64,000 bases of DNA from Marinobacter vulgaris (GCF_003344045.1 NZ_QFWX01000001.1:310001-374000), one strand, 5' to 3'. Counted from the first letter of the stretch, positions 8,791-19,173 are shown. Notes: generated by a model not told the origin, from the sequence alone. Program-made: numbers and translations.

Positions 8791-9087
8791 TTAGTTACCT
8801 GAGGATTCACCCAGCGCCGTGTCCAGTTTCTCGTCCATGGCATTGAGAATCGAGCTGGCAGCGCCGGACATGGTGTCCCGCTCCAGGAAATCGTGGGTGA
8901 TGTTGAGGGCGGCCATTACGGCAATGCGCTCGGTGCCGAAGACCTTACCGCTGGAGCGGATTTCCCGCATTTTTATGTCCAGGTGCCTCGCTGCCTGCAG
9001 CAGAGCGTTCTGCTGTTCTTCAGGGCAGGCGACCAGATATTCCTTGTCGAGTATCTTGACTTCGACGGTTGTCGGATGCTGTGGCAT
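8791..9087 (-). CDS. zapA: Cell division protein ZapA
   Basis: ZapA bundles FtsZ filaments at the division ring. The 98-residue protein has the family's N-terminal domain (VEVKILDKEYLVACPEEQQ), the AARHLDIKMREIR segment and a C-terminal helix for coiled-coil dimerisation. Its ATG overlaps the stop of the upstream ZapB-like gene as TGATG, so the two are translationally coupled. The 6S RNA gene follows immediately. Confidence 0.94.
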   Translation of the reverse strand: MPQHPTTVEVKILDKEYLVACPEEQQNALLQAARHLDIKMREIRSSGKVFGTERIAVMAALNITHDFLERDTMSGAASSILNAMDEKLDTALGESSGN

Positions 9088-9293
9088 CAGTGGTGCTCCA
9101 GGGCCCGGAGGCGGCCTATCATGGCTTCGATCTTGTTTTTGGCAAGATCATTCTTGTGCATGAGCTGCGCCCGCTCACGGTTCCAGTCGTCCTGCAGCTC
9201 GCGCAGCATCGCGTTGTCACGTTCCAGTTTGCGACAGTGCTCAATCAGCCTGTCGAGCTTGTCCGCCAACGCCTGTAGTTCGGACTGTTCCAT
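9087..9293 (-). CDS. Short coiled-coil protein, ZapB-like, upstream of zapA
   Basis: The 68-residue protein is almost entirely heptad-patterned coiled coil (ELQALADKLDRLIEHCRKLE). Proteins of this size and pattern directly upstream of zapA in Pseudomonas and Marinobacter are annotated as a TIGR02449 / ZapB-type family. It is coupled to zapA through a TGATG overlap. A role in FtsZ-ring organisation is inferred from the position. Confidence 0.8.
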   Translation of the reverse strand: MEQSELQALADKLDRLIEHCRKLERDNAMLRELQDDWNRERAQLMHKNDLAKNKIEAMIGRLRALEHH

Positions 9294-9395
9294 GAGTCGT
9301 CCAACGCCTGTATCAAAGAGGTGAACTAACTATAAGTGTGGACTGCAAGCTGGTCAATTTACAGGGATGTCATGGCCCATGATGCGTGATGTCCG

Positions 9396-10670
9396 TCACT
9401 CTGGAATAACATGGCCCAGCCCCTGTTTGCGGCTGCCTCGCCAGGCCTGAAGCGCCGGAATCAGACCCACGAGAAACGCAGCGGCCGGGACGCAGGCAAT
9501 AATCAGCCATTCCATGGCGTTCAGTGGCCGCAGGCCCACCTGAATGCCCCATGTGTCCAGCAGCCATGGGCTGAGCCCGGCAACCCCGGCGGCGCCTGCG
9601 ACCACTGCAAGCCCGCAGGCTGCCAGCGCCAGTATCACACATTCGATCACGTGCAGCCCGGCAATCAGCATGGGCGAGGCTCCGGTGGCCCTGAGTATGG
9701 CGATTTCCTGCCGCCGCTGCGCCTGCAGGGTCAACAGCACCGCCACGAGCCCGATCAGGCTGGTGATCACCACAAAAGCGGTAATGCCAAGCAGGGCTTT
9801 TTCGAACTGGCCCATGATCCGCCAGAGCTCGCTGAGCGCTACCCCCGGCAGAATGGCGGTCAGCGGCTCGGTTCCTGACTCGTTGATGTGTCGCTGGACC
9901 TGGAAGGTCAGCACTTTGCGATCAATGCCAACGAGCGCAGCGGTGATGGTCTCCGGTGTCAGATCCCGCTTTCTGGCCTGTTCCGGGGTGACCGTCCTTC
10001 CCCGGATGGCCACGCCCGACTCCCAGCCGATATGAATGGCTTCCAGTCCGTCCAGGCCGATGTAAACCGCCTGGTCCATGGGAGTGCCGGTGGCCGCGAG
10101 AATGCCAGTGACGGTAAACGGAGTGTCCTTGTGATTGGAAAAGCTGGTCCTGCCACCACCATGGGAGAGAACGATGTCATCGCCAAGCTGGTGCCCGTGT
10201 TCGCGGGCCACCCGTGCTCCCAGTACCACGTCGAAGACGTCATCGAACCATTCGCCCACTGCCAGTTCCGGCTTCTGGTCGCGGCCATAGCGGAAATGTT
10301 CGGGAAACTGTTCGCTGGTGCCCACCACGCGGTGCCCGCGATAGCTGTCCCCCAGGGAGATGGGCACCAGCCAGCCGATGCGCTCATCTTCCTGCAACTG
10401 CTGGTAGGTGCTCCAGCGGATGTTGTTGGTGGCATCGCCGATGTGGAAGATGGTGTACAAAAGCAGGTTCAGCTGACCGCTGCGGGCGCCCACGATGAGG
10501 TCGGTGCCGGAGACCGTATTGGTAAAAGACTGCTTGACCTCGGTACGGAGGTATTGGACCCCCAGCAACAGGGTAATGCTGAGGGTCAGCGTGAGGGTGA
10601 CCAGAGCCAGCACTCTGCGCCGGTACCAGAGGCTTGCCATGGCCAGTGAAAACGCCAGCCGCACAGTCAT
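9396..10670 (-). CDS. FtsX-like ABC transporter permease (MacB-type) of a zinc-associated cassette
   Basis: The 424-residue permease has an N-terminal helix (about 15-37), a large periplasmic domain, and three C-terminal helices (around 290-310, 338-365 and 385-405). This is the FtsX/MacB topology. It overlaps the ATPase gene by 4 bp. Together with the neighbouring DUF3299 and His-rich DUF2796 genes it matches Pseudomonas aeruginosa PA4063-PA4066, a cluster reported as Zur-controlled and induced by zinc limitation. Export or mechanotransmission rather than classical uptake is suggested by the permease class. Confidence 0.88.
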   Translation of the reverse strand: MTVRLAFSLAMASLWYRRRVLALVTLTLTLSITLLLGVQYLRTEVKQSFTNTVSGTDLIVGARSGQLNLLLYTIFHIGDATNNIRWSTYQQLQEDERIGWLVPISLGDSYRGHRVVGTSEQFPEHFRYGRDQKPELAVGEWFDDVFDVVLGARVAREHGHQLGDDIVLSHGGGRTSFSNHKDTPFTVTGILAATGTPMDQAVYIGLDGLEAIHIGWESGVAIRGRTVTPEQARKRDLTPETITAALVGIDRKVLTFQVQRHINESGTEPLTAILPGVALSELWRIMGQFEKALLGITAFVVITSLIGLVAVLLTLQAQRRQEIAILRATGASPMLIAGLHVIECVILALAACGLAVVAGAAGVAGLSPWLLDTWGIQVGLRPLNAMEWLIIACVPAAAFLVGLIPALQAWRGSRKQGLGHVIPE

Positions 10671-11389
10671 GGGGCCACCTCCAGTGTGATCCGGTGGTCA
10701 AACCGCTGCGCCAAGCTCTGATCGTGACTGACAAAAATGACCGAGGAGTGTTTTTCTGCAGCAAGTTCCAGTAGCAGTGCGATGAACCGGTCGCGGTTAT
10801 CGCTATCCAGGGCCGAGGTGGGTTCGTCTGCCAGGATCAGTTCCGGGGCGCCGGTCAGGGCCCGGGCGGCGGCTACGCGTTGTTGCTGGCCCACACTCAG
10901 CCCGGTCACCCTTCGGTGCCAGTGGCTCTGTGGAATGCCCAGGGCGGTCAGCAGCGATTCCGCCTCCTGCTGTGGCGTGGGCATGGCCTGTGACCGACGT
11001 TGTTCCGAAAGCCTGCAGGGCAGCATGACGTTGCCCAAGGTGGTGAGGTAGGGCACCAGATTGAACTGCTGGAAAATAACGCCCATGTGGTCGGCCCTGA
11101 AGCGATCCCGCTGGCCACTGGTCAGGTTGGCCAGTTCTTTGCCCAGCAACGTCAGCGTGCCGGAGTCCGGCACGATCAGGCCGCTCAGCATGCTCAGCAG
11201 GGTGCTCTTGCCGCTGCCACTCGGGCCTCTCAGAAACAGGTGTTCACCGGTATTCAGCGTAATGTCCGGATAGCTAAGGGGCGGCTGGGTGGCGTCCCAG
11301 CGAAAGCTCAGGTTGCAGATACGGAGGGCTTGTCTGGGGGCGGTGGAACTATCCGCCGGCAAGTCTGTCTTGCTGGTCATGTCAGGCAT
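10667..11389 (-). CDS. ABC transporter ATP-binding protein (LolD/MacB class)
   Basis: The 240-residue ATPase has Walker [13 protein letters not shown], the signature LSVGQQQRV, Walker [13 protein letters not shown] and the switch His in VSHDQ. It overlaps the FtsX-like permease by 4 bp and must be its energising partner. An internal ATG (11380) is an equally possible start. It is divergent from the DUF3299 gene with about 50 bp between starts. Confidence 0.93.
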   Translation of the reverse strand: MPDMTSKTDLPADSSTAPRQALRICNLSFRWDATQPPLSYPDITLNTGEHLFLRGPSGSGKSTLLSMLSGLIVPDSGTLTLLGKELANLTSGQRDRFRADHMGVIFQQFNLVPYLTTLGNVMLPCRLSEQRRSQAMPTPQQEAESLLTALGIPQSHWHRRVTGLSVGQQQRVAAARALTGAPELILADEPTSALDSDNRDRFIALLLELAAEKHSSVIFVSHDQSLAQRFDHRITLEVAP

Positions 11390-11438
11390 CGGTCATCCGG
11401 TGTATGATTCTGGCACTGGTTCAGGAGTAATCCGTTTT

Positions 11439-11990
11439 ATGGTTCAACATCTGAAAGTCACTGGACAGCGTAGGCGACTCGCGGTTCCTTTGCCGGCACT
11501 TGCCGCCCTGGTGTTCACGGCAGCGTTGAGCGTGGTGGCAGCGGCCAGCGCAGAAGAAGCCTCGGCGGAGATCGACTGGCTCGAACTGATGCCGGAGGAG
11601 GATCTCAATCTGCTTGAAAACCTGCCGGAAGTCATCCATGAAGGCGACGGACCTGCGACATTGCCGGACGAAATCATGACCGGGCGTGTGGTCCCGGAGA
11701 TGGAAGGCAAATCCGGCCGCATTCCGGGCTTTGTGGTGCCGCTGAAAACGACCCAGGATATGCGCATTCTCGAGTTTTTCCTGGTGCCTTACTACGGTGC
11801 CTGTATTCATGTGCCACCCCCGCCCCCGAATCAGATCATCCATGTAAAGTACAAAGAGGGCTTCAAGCTGGAAGCCCTGTACGATCCGGTCTGGATCGAG
11901 GGGACCCTGCAGATCGACAGAACCGAGAATGACATCGCCTCGTCTTCTTATTCGATCGTTGCCGACAATGTCACGCCCTACGAAGAGTAG
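11439..11990 (+). CDS. DUF3299 domain-containing exported protein
   Basis: The 183-residue protein starts at the ATG at 11439 (AGGAG 11 bases upstream), has a signal peptide-like N-terminus (hydrophobic LPALAALVFTAALSVVAA), and then the DUF3299 domain with GFVVPLKT, LVPYYGACIHVPPPPPNQ and GTL. In PA4063-PA4066-like clusters this family accompanies the ABC exporter and the His-rich protein. Here the gene runs opposite to its partners, which is unusual. The conserved Cys-Ile-His may bind metal; that is inference. Confidence 0.87.
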   Translation: MVQHLKVTGQRRRLAVPLPALAALVFTAALSVVAAASAEEASAEIDWLELMPEEDLNLLENLPEVIHEGDGPATLPDEIMTGRVVPEMEGKSGRIPGFVVPLKTTQDMRILEFFLVPYYGACIHVPPPPPNQIIHVKYKEGFKLEALYDPVWIEGTLQIDRTENDIASSSYSIVADNVTPYEE

Positions 11991-12013
11991 GGCGAGTACG
12001 GCTTGGCACAGGC

Positions 12014-12667
<654 letters not shown>

Positions 12668-12689
12668 GGGGCTATGCTCCCGGTAGTTT

Positions 12690-12713
12690 TGATATGTTAT
12701 AACATAATTTACT
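12690..12713. promoter_or_regulatory. Zur-box-like operator
   Basis: TATGTTATAACATA (12693-12706) is a perfect 14-bp palindrome about 25 bp upstream of the His-rich gene's start. It carries the ATGTTATA half-site known from enterobacterial and pseudomonad Zur boxes. The same region is the divergent promoter of ygfB. Confidence 0.65.
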
Positions 12714-12806
12714 CTTTACCCGTCGGGAATCAAGAGGGCAAGTGCCTTAACCCTGACCGAATGCTAGGATAGGCTTTCATCCACCGATACAGGACCGTCC
12801 CGTTTC

Positions 12807-13403
12807 ATGTCCGAAACTGACACCTCCAACGCCCGCGCCGTGGCCTTCGAGCGCTGGGCCAATGTATTCACTGCCCATAAGGCTTTCAGCCATCCGTCGG
12901 AGCTTCACGGCGTTCTTTGTGGCCGACTTGCTGCCGGTGCCCGTATAGAAGAAGAGGAATGGCTGGCCATGGTCTGCGAACACATGGGCCTGCCCGCGAC
13001 CGCGACCGACGAATCTGACGACCTGCGGCAATTCATGGCGTCGGCCTACAGCCAGACACTGGAGCTGCTCAAGGCCACTGACATGAGTTTCCAGCCGCTG
13101 TTGCCGGATGATGACTACGCCATTGAACAGCGCCTGGAAGCGCTGACGTCCTGGGTGCGGGGCTTCCTCGAGGGCATGGCGCTGTCGGCAGGCCAGGCTC
13201 TGGGCGAGGCGCCGGACGAGATTCGCGAGCTGATTGAAGACCTGGTGGCCATCAGCCAGGTTGCCGACGATGACGAACCGGATGATGAAAGTGAACAGCA
13301 ATTGATGGAAATAGTCGAATACGTGCGGCTGGGTGCCCTTGCGGTGTTTACCGAGTTCAACCCGCCGGAAAAGCCGGCACCCAACACCCCGACCCTGCAC
13401 TAG
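12807..13403 (+). CDS. ygfB: UPF0149 (YgfB) family protein
   Basis: The 198-residue helical protein shows the family's SELHGVLCGRLAAG segment, the central YDL-like acidic middle and the C-terminal RLGALAVFTEF. In P. aeruginosa YgfB is linked to control of ampDh3 and beta-lactam response; no enzymatic role is known. It is the first gene of ygfB-pepP-ubiH-ubiI, the same order as E. coli. Confidence 0.93.
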   Translation: MSETDTSNARAVAFERWANVFTAHKAFSHPSELHGVLCGRLAAGARIEEEEWLAMVCEHMGLPATATDESDDLRQFMASAYSQTLELLKATDMSFQPLLPDDDYAIEQRLEALTSWVRGFLEGMALSAGQALGEAPDEIRELIEDLVAISQVADDDEPDDESEQQLMEIVEYVRLGALAVFTEFNPPEKPAPNTPTLH

Positions 13404-13430
13404 GCAACTTTATCAACCGTGGGAGAGATC

Positions 13431-14753
13431 ATGGCCTCACTGATACCCGTCAAGGAATTCAATGATCGCCGCCGCCGGCTGATGGAGCGGATGGCGCCAG
13501 ACAGTATCGCCATATTGCCGGCCGCGCCGGAGCGAGTGCGTAACCGGGATGTATTGCATCCGTTTCGCCAGGACAGTGACTTTCATTACCTGACCGGTTT
13601 CGGCGAGCCTGAGGCAGTTCTGGTGCTGATCCCGGGCCGTGAGCACGGCGAGTCGGTGCTGTTCTGCAGGGAGCGCAACCCCGAGAAGGAGCTCTGGGAT
13701 GGTTTCCTGGCCGGCCAGGAGGGGGCCATTGAAACTTTCGGTCTGGACGATGCCTTTCCGATTTCCGACATTGACGACATCCTGCCGGGCATGATCGAGG
13801 GCCGCAGTCGGGTGTATTACCCGCTGGGCAAGGACCAGAGCTTTGACACCAAGGTGATGGACTGGGTCAAGGTGATCCGCAGCAAGGTGCGCTCCGGCGC
13901 CCACCCTCCCGGGGAATTCGTTGCTCTGGAACACCTGCTCCATGACCTGCGTCTGTACAAGAGCGCGGCCGAGATCAGGGTCATGGCAAAGGCTGGCGAA
14001 ATCAGCTGCGAAGCCCACAAGCGGGCGATGAAACGTGCCCGCAAGGGCGGCTACGAGTACAACCTGGAAGCGGAGCTGATCCATACCTTCATGGAAAACG
14101 GCGCCCGCTCCACGGCCTATCCTTCCATTGTGGGCGGCGGCCAGAACGCCTGCATCCTGCATTACATCGAGAACAGCGCTCCGCTGAACGAAGGCGATCT
14201 GGTACTGATTGACGCTGGCTGTGAACTGGAATGCTATGCCTCTGATATCACCCGTACCTTCCCCGTCAGCGGCAGATTCAGCGACGAGCAGCGGGCTTTG
14301 TATGAGGTTGTACTGGCAGCACAGTACGCGGCCATAGAACAGGTCCGCCCGGGCAATCACTGGGATCACCCCCACCAGGCCGCGCTGAAAGTGCTTACCC
14401 GGGGACTGATCGATCTTGGCCTGCTGAAAGACATCACCGTGGAGCAGGCCATTGAGGAACAGGCATTCAAGCCCTTCTTCATGCACCGTACCGGCCACTG
14501 GCTGGGTATGGATGTGCACGATGTGGGTGACTACAAGGTGGGTGACGCCTGGCGTCAGTTGGAGCCGGGCATGGCATTGACAGTTGAGCCGGGACTGTAC
14601 GTCGCGCCGGATAATACGGACGTGGATGAGCGCTGGCGCGGCATCGGCATTCGTATTGAAGACGACGTGGTGGTGACGAAGGAGGGCTGCCGGGTACTCA
14701 CCGATGCCGTCCCCAAAACCATCCCGGAGATTGAAACGCTGATGGCCGACTGA
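13431..14753 (+). CDS. pepP: Xaa-Pro aminopeptidase P
   Basis: This cytoplasmic metallopeptidase removes the N-terminal residue from peptides with proline at position 2. The 440-residue protein has the creatinase-like N-domain and a pita-bread domain with metal ligands in LIDAGCELECYASDITRTFP (two Asp), HRTGHWLGMDVHD (His), VEPGLYV (Glu) and RIEDD (Glu). I chose the ATG at 13431, preceded by GGGAGAG; a GTG at 13419 would add four residues. Second gene of the ygfB operon. Confidence 0.95.
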   Translation: MASLIPVKEFNDRRRRLMERMAPDSIAILPAAPERVRNRDVLHPFRQDSDFHYLTGFGEPEAVLVLIPGREHGESVLFCRERNPEKELWDGFLAGQEGAIETFGLDDAFPISDIDDILPGMIEGRSRVYYPLGKDQSFDTKVMDWVKVIRSKVRSGAHPPGEFVALEHLLHDLRLYKSAAEIRVMAKAGEISCEAHKRAMKRARKGGYEYNLEAELIHTFMENGARSTAYPSIVGGGQNACILHYIENSAPLNEGDLVLIDAGCELECYASDITRTFPVSGRFSDEQRALYEVVLAAQYAAIEQVRPGNHWDHPHQAALKVLTRGLIDLGLLKDITVEQAIEEQAFKPFFMHRTGHWLGMDVHDVGDYKVGDAWRQLEPGMALTVEPGLYVAPDNTDVDERWRGIGIRIEDDVVVTKEGCRVLTDAVPKTIPEIETLMAD

Positions 14754-14755
14754 CT

Positions 14756-16036
14756 GTGAAACAGCACGATACTGATATCATCATCGCCGGCGGGGGGCTG
14801 GCGGGAGCCACCCTGGCGCTGGCGCTGGCGCGAACCCTGCCGCAGCTGCGAGTGACGGTGGTGGAAGCATTTCCGTTGTCTCCGGAGGCGCTGCCGGACA
14901 GCTACCAGCCCAGCTATGACGCCCGTTCAACGGCGCTGGGCTGGGGATCGCGGCTGATATTTGAAGAGCTGGGGCTATGGCAGCGCCTTGCTGAACACGC
15001 CACACCAATCCGCCATATCCACGTATCGGATCGGGGTCACTTCGGCGCCACGAGGCTGAACGCCGCCGACCACCAGCAGGAAGCCCTGGGTTATGTCGCA
15101 GACAACCGCTGGATGGGTTTGTGCCTGATGCGGGAACTGCTGCACACCAACGTGGTCTGGCAGGCGCCAGCGGAAGTGACGGACATGGAGCCCCTTGCGG
15201 ACGGTGTAAGAGTGACGCTTGGTGCCGACAATGGCGGGCGACAACTGACCGCGCAATGCCTGGTGGTAGCTGACGGCGGCCGTTCCGGTCTGCGGGAAAA
15301 GCTGGGGTTTCGGGTCGATGAGCAGGCCTATGGCCAGCACGCGCTGATCGCCAACGTCTCCACGAGCCAAAGTCACAACTATACCGCCTATGAACGCTTC
15401 ACCGATGCCGGGCCGATGGCATTGTTACCCCATGGCTCACCAACCCGGGCGGGAAACACAGCAGCCCTGGTCTGGACCCTTGCCAGCGATGCTCTCGACG
15501 AGCTTCTGGCGCTGGATGACACCCAGAAGTGCCAGCGCCTGCAACAGCGTTTTGGCTGGCGCCTGGGGCGGTTTACCCGCATCGGCGAATGCAACCATTA
15601 CCCGCTGACCCTGAAAACCGTGGATGAGTCCGTGCGCCCCGGCGTTGTCCTGGTGGGCAATGCGGCTCATGCCCTGCACCCGGTGGCGGGGCAGGGGTTT
15701 AACCTGGCGCTGCGAGGGCTGATGGTCCTGGTGGAGCAGTTCCGGGTAGCAGCACAGGAGCAACGGCCGCTGGGCAGTCTGGCGGCTCTGAAAGCCTATC
15801 AGGCCCGCCATCGCCGGGATTGGCAGCAAACCGTGCGGTTTTCCGATTCACTTATCCAGCTTTTTGGCGCTCATCGGCCTCTGGCGACGACCGCCCGCGA
15901 TGCTGGCCTGATCGGGCTCGACCTGTTACCCGGGGCCAAGCGCTGGTTTGCCCGCCAGGCGATGGGGCTGGGCGGCCGCCGTGCCGACATCCGCGCTCCC
16001 GGCGCCTCCTCAACGGAACGCAGCAACCATGACTGA
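14756..16036 (+). CDS. ubiH: 2-octaprenyl-6-methoxyphenol hydroxylase
   Basis: This FAD-dependent monooxygenase acts in ubiquinone ring hydroxylation (C1 position). The 426-residue protein has the dinucleotide-binding motif AGGGLAGATLALAL, a DG-type region and the second FAD motif GNAAHALHPVAGQGFNLALR. It starts at GTG 14756, two bases after the pepP stop, and its end overlaps the ubiI start by 8 bp. UbiH and UbiI are told apart here by order and by the UbiH-like AHALHPVAGQ. Confidence 0.93.
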   Translation: MKQHDTDIIIAGGGLAGATLALALARTLPQLRVTVVEAFPLSPEALPDSYQPSYDARSTALGWGSRLIFEELGLWQRLAEHATPIRHIHVSDRGHFGATRLNAADHQQEALGYVADNRWMGLCLMRELLHTNVVWQAPAEVTDMEPLADGVRVTLGADNGGRQLTAQCLVVADGGRSGLREKLGFRVDEQAYGQHALIANVSTSQSHNYTAYERFTDAGPMALLPHGSPTRAGNTAALVWTLASDALDELLALDDTQKCQRLQQRFGWRLGRFTRIGECNHYPLTLKTVDESVRPGVVLVGNAAHALHPVAGQGFNLALRGLMVLVEQFRVAAQEQRPLGSLAALKAYQARHRRDWQQTVRFSDSLIQLFGAHRPLATTARDAGLIGLDLLPGAKRWFARQAMGLGGRRADIRAPGASSTERSNHD

Positions 16037-17249
16037 ACAAGCGAATTTCGACATCCTGGTGGTGGGCGGCGGCATGGTAGGCTCGGCTCTGGCACTGGGA
16101 TTGTCGCGTCAGGGCTGGCGGGTCGGTCTGGTGGAGGGCAGCGAGCGCAAGGCGTTGCTGCAGGCGCCTGCGGAAGCCACCGGGGTGGACGGTTTTGATC
16201 CCCGTGTCAGCGCCATTTCAATAGCCAGTCAGCGACTGCTCGAACAACTGGGCGTGTGGGCGGATATTGCCGCCGGTCGCCACTGCCCCTACCAGACCAT
16301 GACGGTCTGGGACGGGGACGGCACCGGCCGCATTCAGTTTGAAGCCGCGGAGTTGCGGGCGCCGGCGCTGGGGACTATTGTCGAGAATCGCCGGATCGTG
16401 CAGGCGCTGTTTGCCGCGCTTGCCGATAGTACTGTTGAGCTGATTGACGGCGTCAGGGTCAGCGGCTGGCGTCAGGAGGGCGATGTTCGCGGGATCCGGC
16501 TTGAAGACGGTCGCACTTTGACCGCCCGCCTGGTGGTGGCCGCCGATGGCGCGCATTCACGCCTGCGCCAGTGGGTGGGGTTGCCAACCCGGGAATGGGA
16601 TTATGACCAACAGGCCATTGTCTGCACGGTGCAAACCGCCCGCAGCCATGGGTTCACTGCCTGGCAGCGATTTTCGCCCACCGGGCCACTGGCTTTCCTG
16701 CCCTTGTTGACGGAATCCGGTGATGAACATTTCTGCTCCATCGTCTGGTCCCAGGACACCGAAGAAGCCCGCCGGCTGATGGCACTGGACGACAACGCTT
16801 TTAAGGCAGAACTGGAAAGGGCGATAGAACAGGAGCTGGGAGCAGTAGAGGTGGTTTCGCGCCGCTATGCATTTCCATTGCGCCAGCGCCACGCCAAGGA
16901 CTATATCGCCAGCGGATTCGCACTGGTGGGCGATGCGGCCCACACCATACATCCTCTGGCCGGGCAGGGCGCAAACCTGGGCTATGGCGATGTCCGCGTC
17001 CTGCTGGATGAACTCTACCGGGCCCGAAAGGTGGGCACGCCCCCTGACCACGAACGGGTGCTGGCGCGCTATCAGCGTCGCCGAAAAGGCGAGAATCTTG
17101 CCGTGATGGCGGCCATGGAGGGTTTCAAGCAGCTGTTTGGCAGGGATGAACTGACCGCACGCTGGCTGCGCAATACCGGCATGAACTGGCTGAACCAGCT
17201 CGGTCCTGTCAAGAACCGCATCGCCGCTGAGGCCATGGGGCTTGACTAG
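16029..17249 (+). CDS. ubiI: Ubiquinone biosynthesis FAD-dependent hydroxylase, UbiI-like
   Basis: This is the second flavin hydroxylase of the pair (visC/ubiI position; C5 hydroxylation in E. coli). The 406-residue protein has VVGGGMVGSALALGLSR, ADGAHSRLR, and GDAAHTIHPLAGQGANLGYGDV. The ATG at 16029 overlaps ubiH; the open frame reaches further upstream but inside ubiH. The stop shares the tetramer CTAG with the stop of convergent rsmE. Some gammaproteobacteria use one such enzyme for several positions, so the exact carbon is uncertain. Confidence 0.9.
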   Translation: MTEQANFDILVVGGGMVGSALALGLSRQGWRVGLVEGSERKALLQAPAEATGVDGFDPRVSAISIASQRLLEQLGVWADIAAGRHCPYQTMTVWDGDGTGRIQFEAAELRAPALGTIVENRRIVQALFAALADSTVELIDGVRVSGWRQEGDVRGIRLEDGRTLTARLVVAADGAHSRLRQWVGLPTREWDYDQQAIVCTVQTARSHGFTAWQRFSPTGPLAFLPLLTESGDEHFCSIVWSQDTEEARRLMALDDNAFKAELERAIEQELGAVEVVSRRYAFPLRQRHAKDYIASGFALVGDAAHTIHPLAGQGANLGYGDVRVLLDELYRARKVGTPPDHERVLARYQRRRKGENLAVMAAMEGFKQLFGRDELTARWLRNTGMNWLNQLGPVKNRIAAEAMGLD

Positions 17250-17965
17250 GCGCCAGCATCAAACAGGCGACTGACCAGAACCGGCACCGCCGTTTCCACT
17301 CTCAGGATGCGACTGCCAAGATGCACGGCTTCGCACCCGGCCTCGATCAGCTTATCCACCTCGTAGGGAATAAACCCGCCTTCCGGGCCCACGCACAGCG
17401 TCGCCGGCCCTTCGATATGGGTCGGGCAGGGTGAGCTGGTGCCGGGGTGGGCGACCAGCGCGCGGGTGTTTTTCAGCAGCGCAGGCAGTTCATCTTCCAC
17501 AAACGGCTTGAACAATTTGCGGATATGAACCCGCGGCATGAGAGTGTCACGGGCCTGCTCCAGGCCGAGTACCAGATTCTCCCGCAGGTTTTCCTCTGAC
17601 AGCCAGGGCGTCTGCCAGAAGCTTTTCTCGACCTTGTAGCTGTTGACCAGCCAGATATCCTTGACGCCAAGGGTGGCACAGGTCTGCAGAACGCGGCGGA
17701 ACATCTTGGGCCGTGGCATGGCCAGGACCAGGGTGAGAGGTAGCGGCGCCGGTGGCGGATCGGTGAGTTTCACCTGCAGGAGGGCCTCGGTCTCAGTGAG
17801 CCGTAGCACCCGGCCCGTGCCCATCTCGCCGTCCACCAGACCCACCGGAACCAGGTCACCTTCAGTGGCCTTCAGAACAGAATGCAGGTGCGCCAGCCGG
17901 CGCCCGGCCAGTAAGGCGTGGTCAGCCGCGACAAAGTCTTCCGTGAACAGTAACGCCAGGTTCAT
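17246..17965 (-). CDS. rsmE: 16S rRNA (uracil-1498-N3)-methyltransferase
   Basis: RsmE uses SAM to methylate U1498 of 16S rRNA. The 239-residue SPOUT protein has an N-terminal PUA-like domain and the C-terminal trefoil-knot motif CVGPEGGFIPYEVD followed by LGSRILRVETA. It is the last gene of the ubiE-tat operon and overlaps tatC by 4 bp. Confidence 0.95.
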   Translation of the reverse strand: MNLALLFTEDFVAADHALLAGRRLAHLHSVLKATEGDLVPVGLVDGEMGTGRVLRLTETEALLQVKLTDPPPAPLPLTLVLAMPRPKMFRRVLQTCATLGVKDIWLVNSYKVEKSFWQTPWLSEENLRENLVLGLEQARDTLMPRVHIRKLFKPFVEDELPALLKNTRALVAHPGTSSPCPTHIEGPATLCVGPEGGFIPYEVDKLIEAGCEAVHLGSRILRVETAVPVLVSRLFDAGA

Positions 17966-18756
17966 TCGCCAGAGGCTTCAGTGGCGTCCGGGTCCTTTAC
18001 TTCGCGCCGGGCGAGCCGGCCAAACAGGATGCCCAGTTCAAACAGCAGCCACATGGGCAGCGCCAGCAGGGTCTGGGAAATGATGTCCGGCGGGGTCAGC
18101 AGCATGCCGATCACGAAGCAGCCCACCACAATATACGGCCGCTTCGCCGCAAGGTCTTCCGGGGTGGTGGCGCCGGTAAGAATCAGCAGGATAGTGGCGA
18201 TGGGTATCTCGAAGGCAATGCCGAAGGCGAAAAACATTTTCAGCACAAAATTCAGGTAACTGGTGATGTCTGGCAGCTCGACAATCCCTTCGGGGCCGAT
18301 GGCGGTGAAGAAGCCGAACACCAGGGGAAATACCACGAAGTAAGCGAAAGCCGCGCCCAGGTAGAACAGGATCACCGAGGTGAACAGCAGCGGAAACGCC
18401 AGTTTCTTTTCATGGGCATACAACCCCGGCGCGATAAAGCTCCAGAGCTGATAGAGGATCACCGGAATTGCCACGAATACCGCCAGCACCAGAGCCAGCT
18501 TCAACGGTGCGAAGAACGGCGAGGTGATGTCGGTGGCGATCATGGTCTGGCCGACCGGAAGCAGATCCCGCAGGGGTTGTGATATCAGCAGGTAGAGTTC
18601 GTTGGCGAACGGATAGATGGCCGCAAAACAGATGATCACCGCCAACACCATTTTCAACAGGCGGTTACGCAGCTCCAGCAAATGCTCGACCAGTGGCATT
18701 TCCGGTTGCGTTTCGTCTGGGCCTTGGGTGTTTTTGCCGTCAGGCTTGGTGGTCAT
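17962..18756 (-). CDS. tatC: Sec-independent protein translocase TatC
   Basis: TatC is the six-helix receptor of the twin-arginine pathway. The 264-residue protein has the N-terminal LVEHLLELRNRLLK motif, the conserved SQPLRDLLP and PFFAPLKLALVLAVF segments and the Glu-bearing FEIPIATILLI helix. It overlaps tatB and rsmE by 4 bp each. Confidence 0.97.
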   Translation of the reverse strand: MTTKPDGKNTQGPDETQPEMPLVEHLLELRNRLLKMVLAVIICFAAIYPFANELYLLISQPLRDLLPVGQTMIATDITSPFFAPLKLALVLAVFVAIPVILYQLWSFIAPGLYAHEKKLAFPLLFTSVILFYLGAAFAYFVVFPLVFGFFTAIGPEGIVELPDITSYLNFVLKMFFAFGIAFEIPIATILLILTGATTPEDLAAKRPYIVVGCFVIGMLLTPPDIISQTLLALPMWLLFELGILFGRLARREVKDPDATEASGE

Positions 18757-19163
18757 GAACGGTTATCCGGGGGGCTGTCCTGGTGTTTCTGGGAGTCTTC
18801 GTTGTGCTTGATCTCGGGCTCTGCCGGCTCGGCGACACGCCGGGTGGCAGGTGCCGACCGCTGCGCGGGTTTCTCGTCGTCGGAGAGAATCATGTGTTCG
18901 TATTTTTTGGCCTCATCCAGGGCGCCACGAACCGACTTCTGGACATCGTCCAGACCAACGTCGCCGGCTTTACGCAGCTCCTCCCGCAACTCTTCCGCCT
19001 TCAGTTGGCGGTCGAGCTCCGAGGAAAACTGGCTGACCATACGCCGGGCGCCACCAATCCAGCGCCCGGCCGCCCGTGCTGCCGTGGGCAGACGCTCGGG
19101 GCCGAGAACCAGTAACGCGATGACGCCGCAGATCAGCAGCTCGACAAAGCCAATATCAAACAT
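18753..19163 (-). CDS. tatB: Sec-independent protein translocase TatB
   Basis: The 136-residue protein begins MFDIGFVELLICGVIALLVLGPERLP, the TatB hallmark (one helix, Gly-Pro hinge), followed by an amphipathic helix and a long charged tail. It partners TatC in substrate recognition. It sits 10 bp after tatA. Confidence 0.96.
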   Translation of the reverse strand: MFDIGFVELLICGVIALLVLGPERLPTAARAAGRWIGGARRMVSQFSSELDRQLKAEELREELRKAGDVGLDDVQKSVRGALDEAKKYEHMILSDDEKPAQRSAPATRRVAEPAEPEIKHNEDSQKHQDSPPDNRS

Positions 19164-19173
19164 TCAGCCCGTC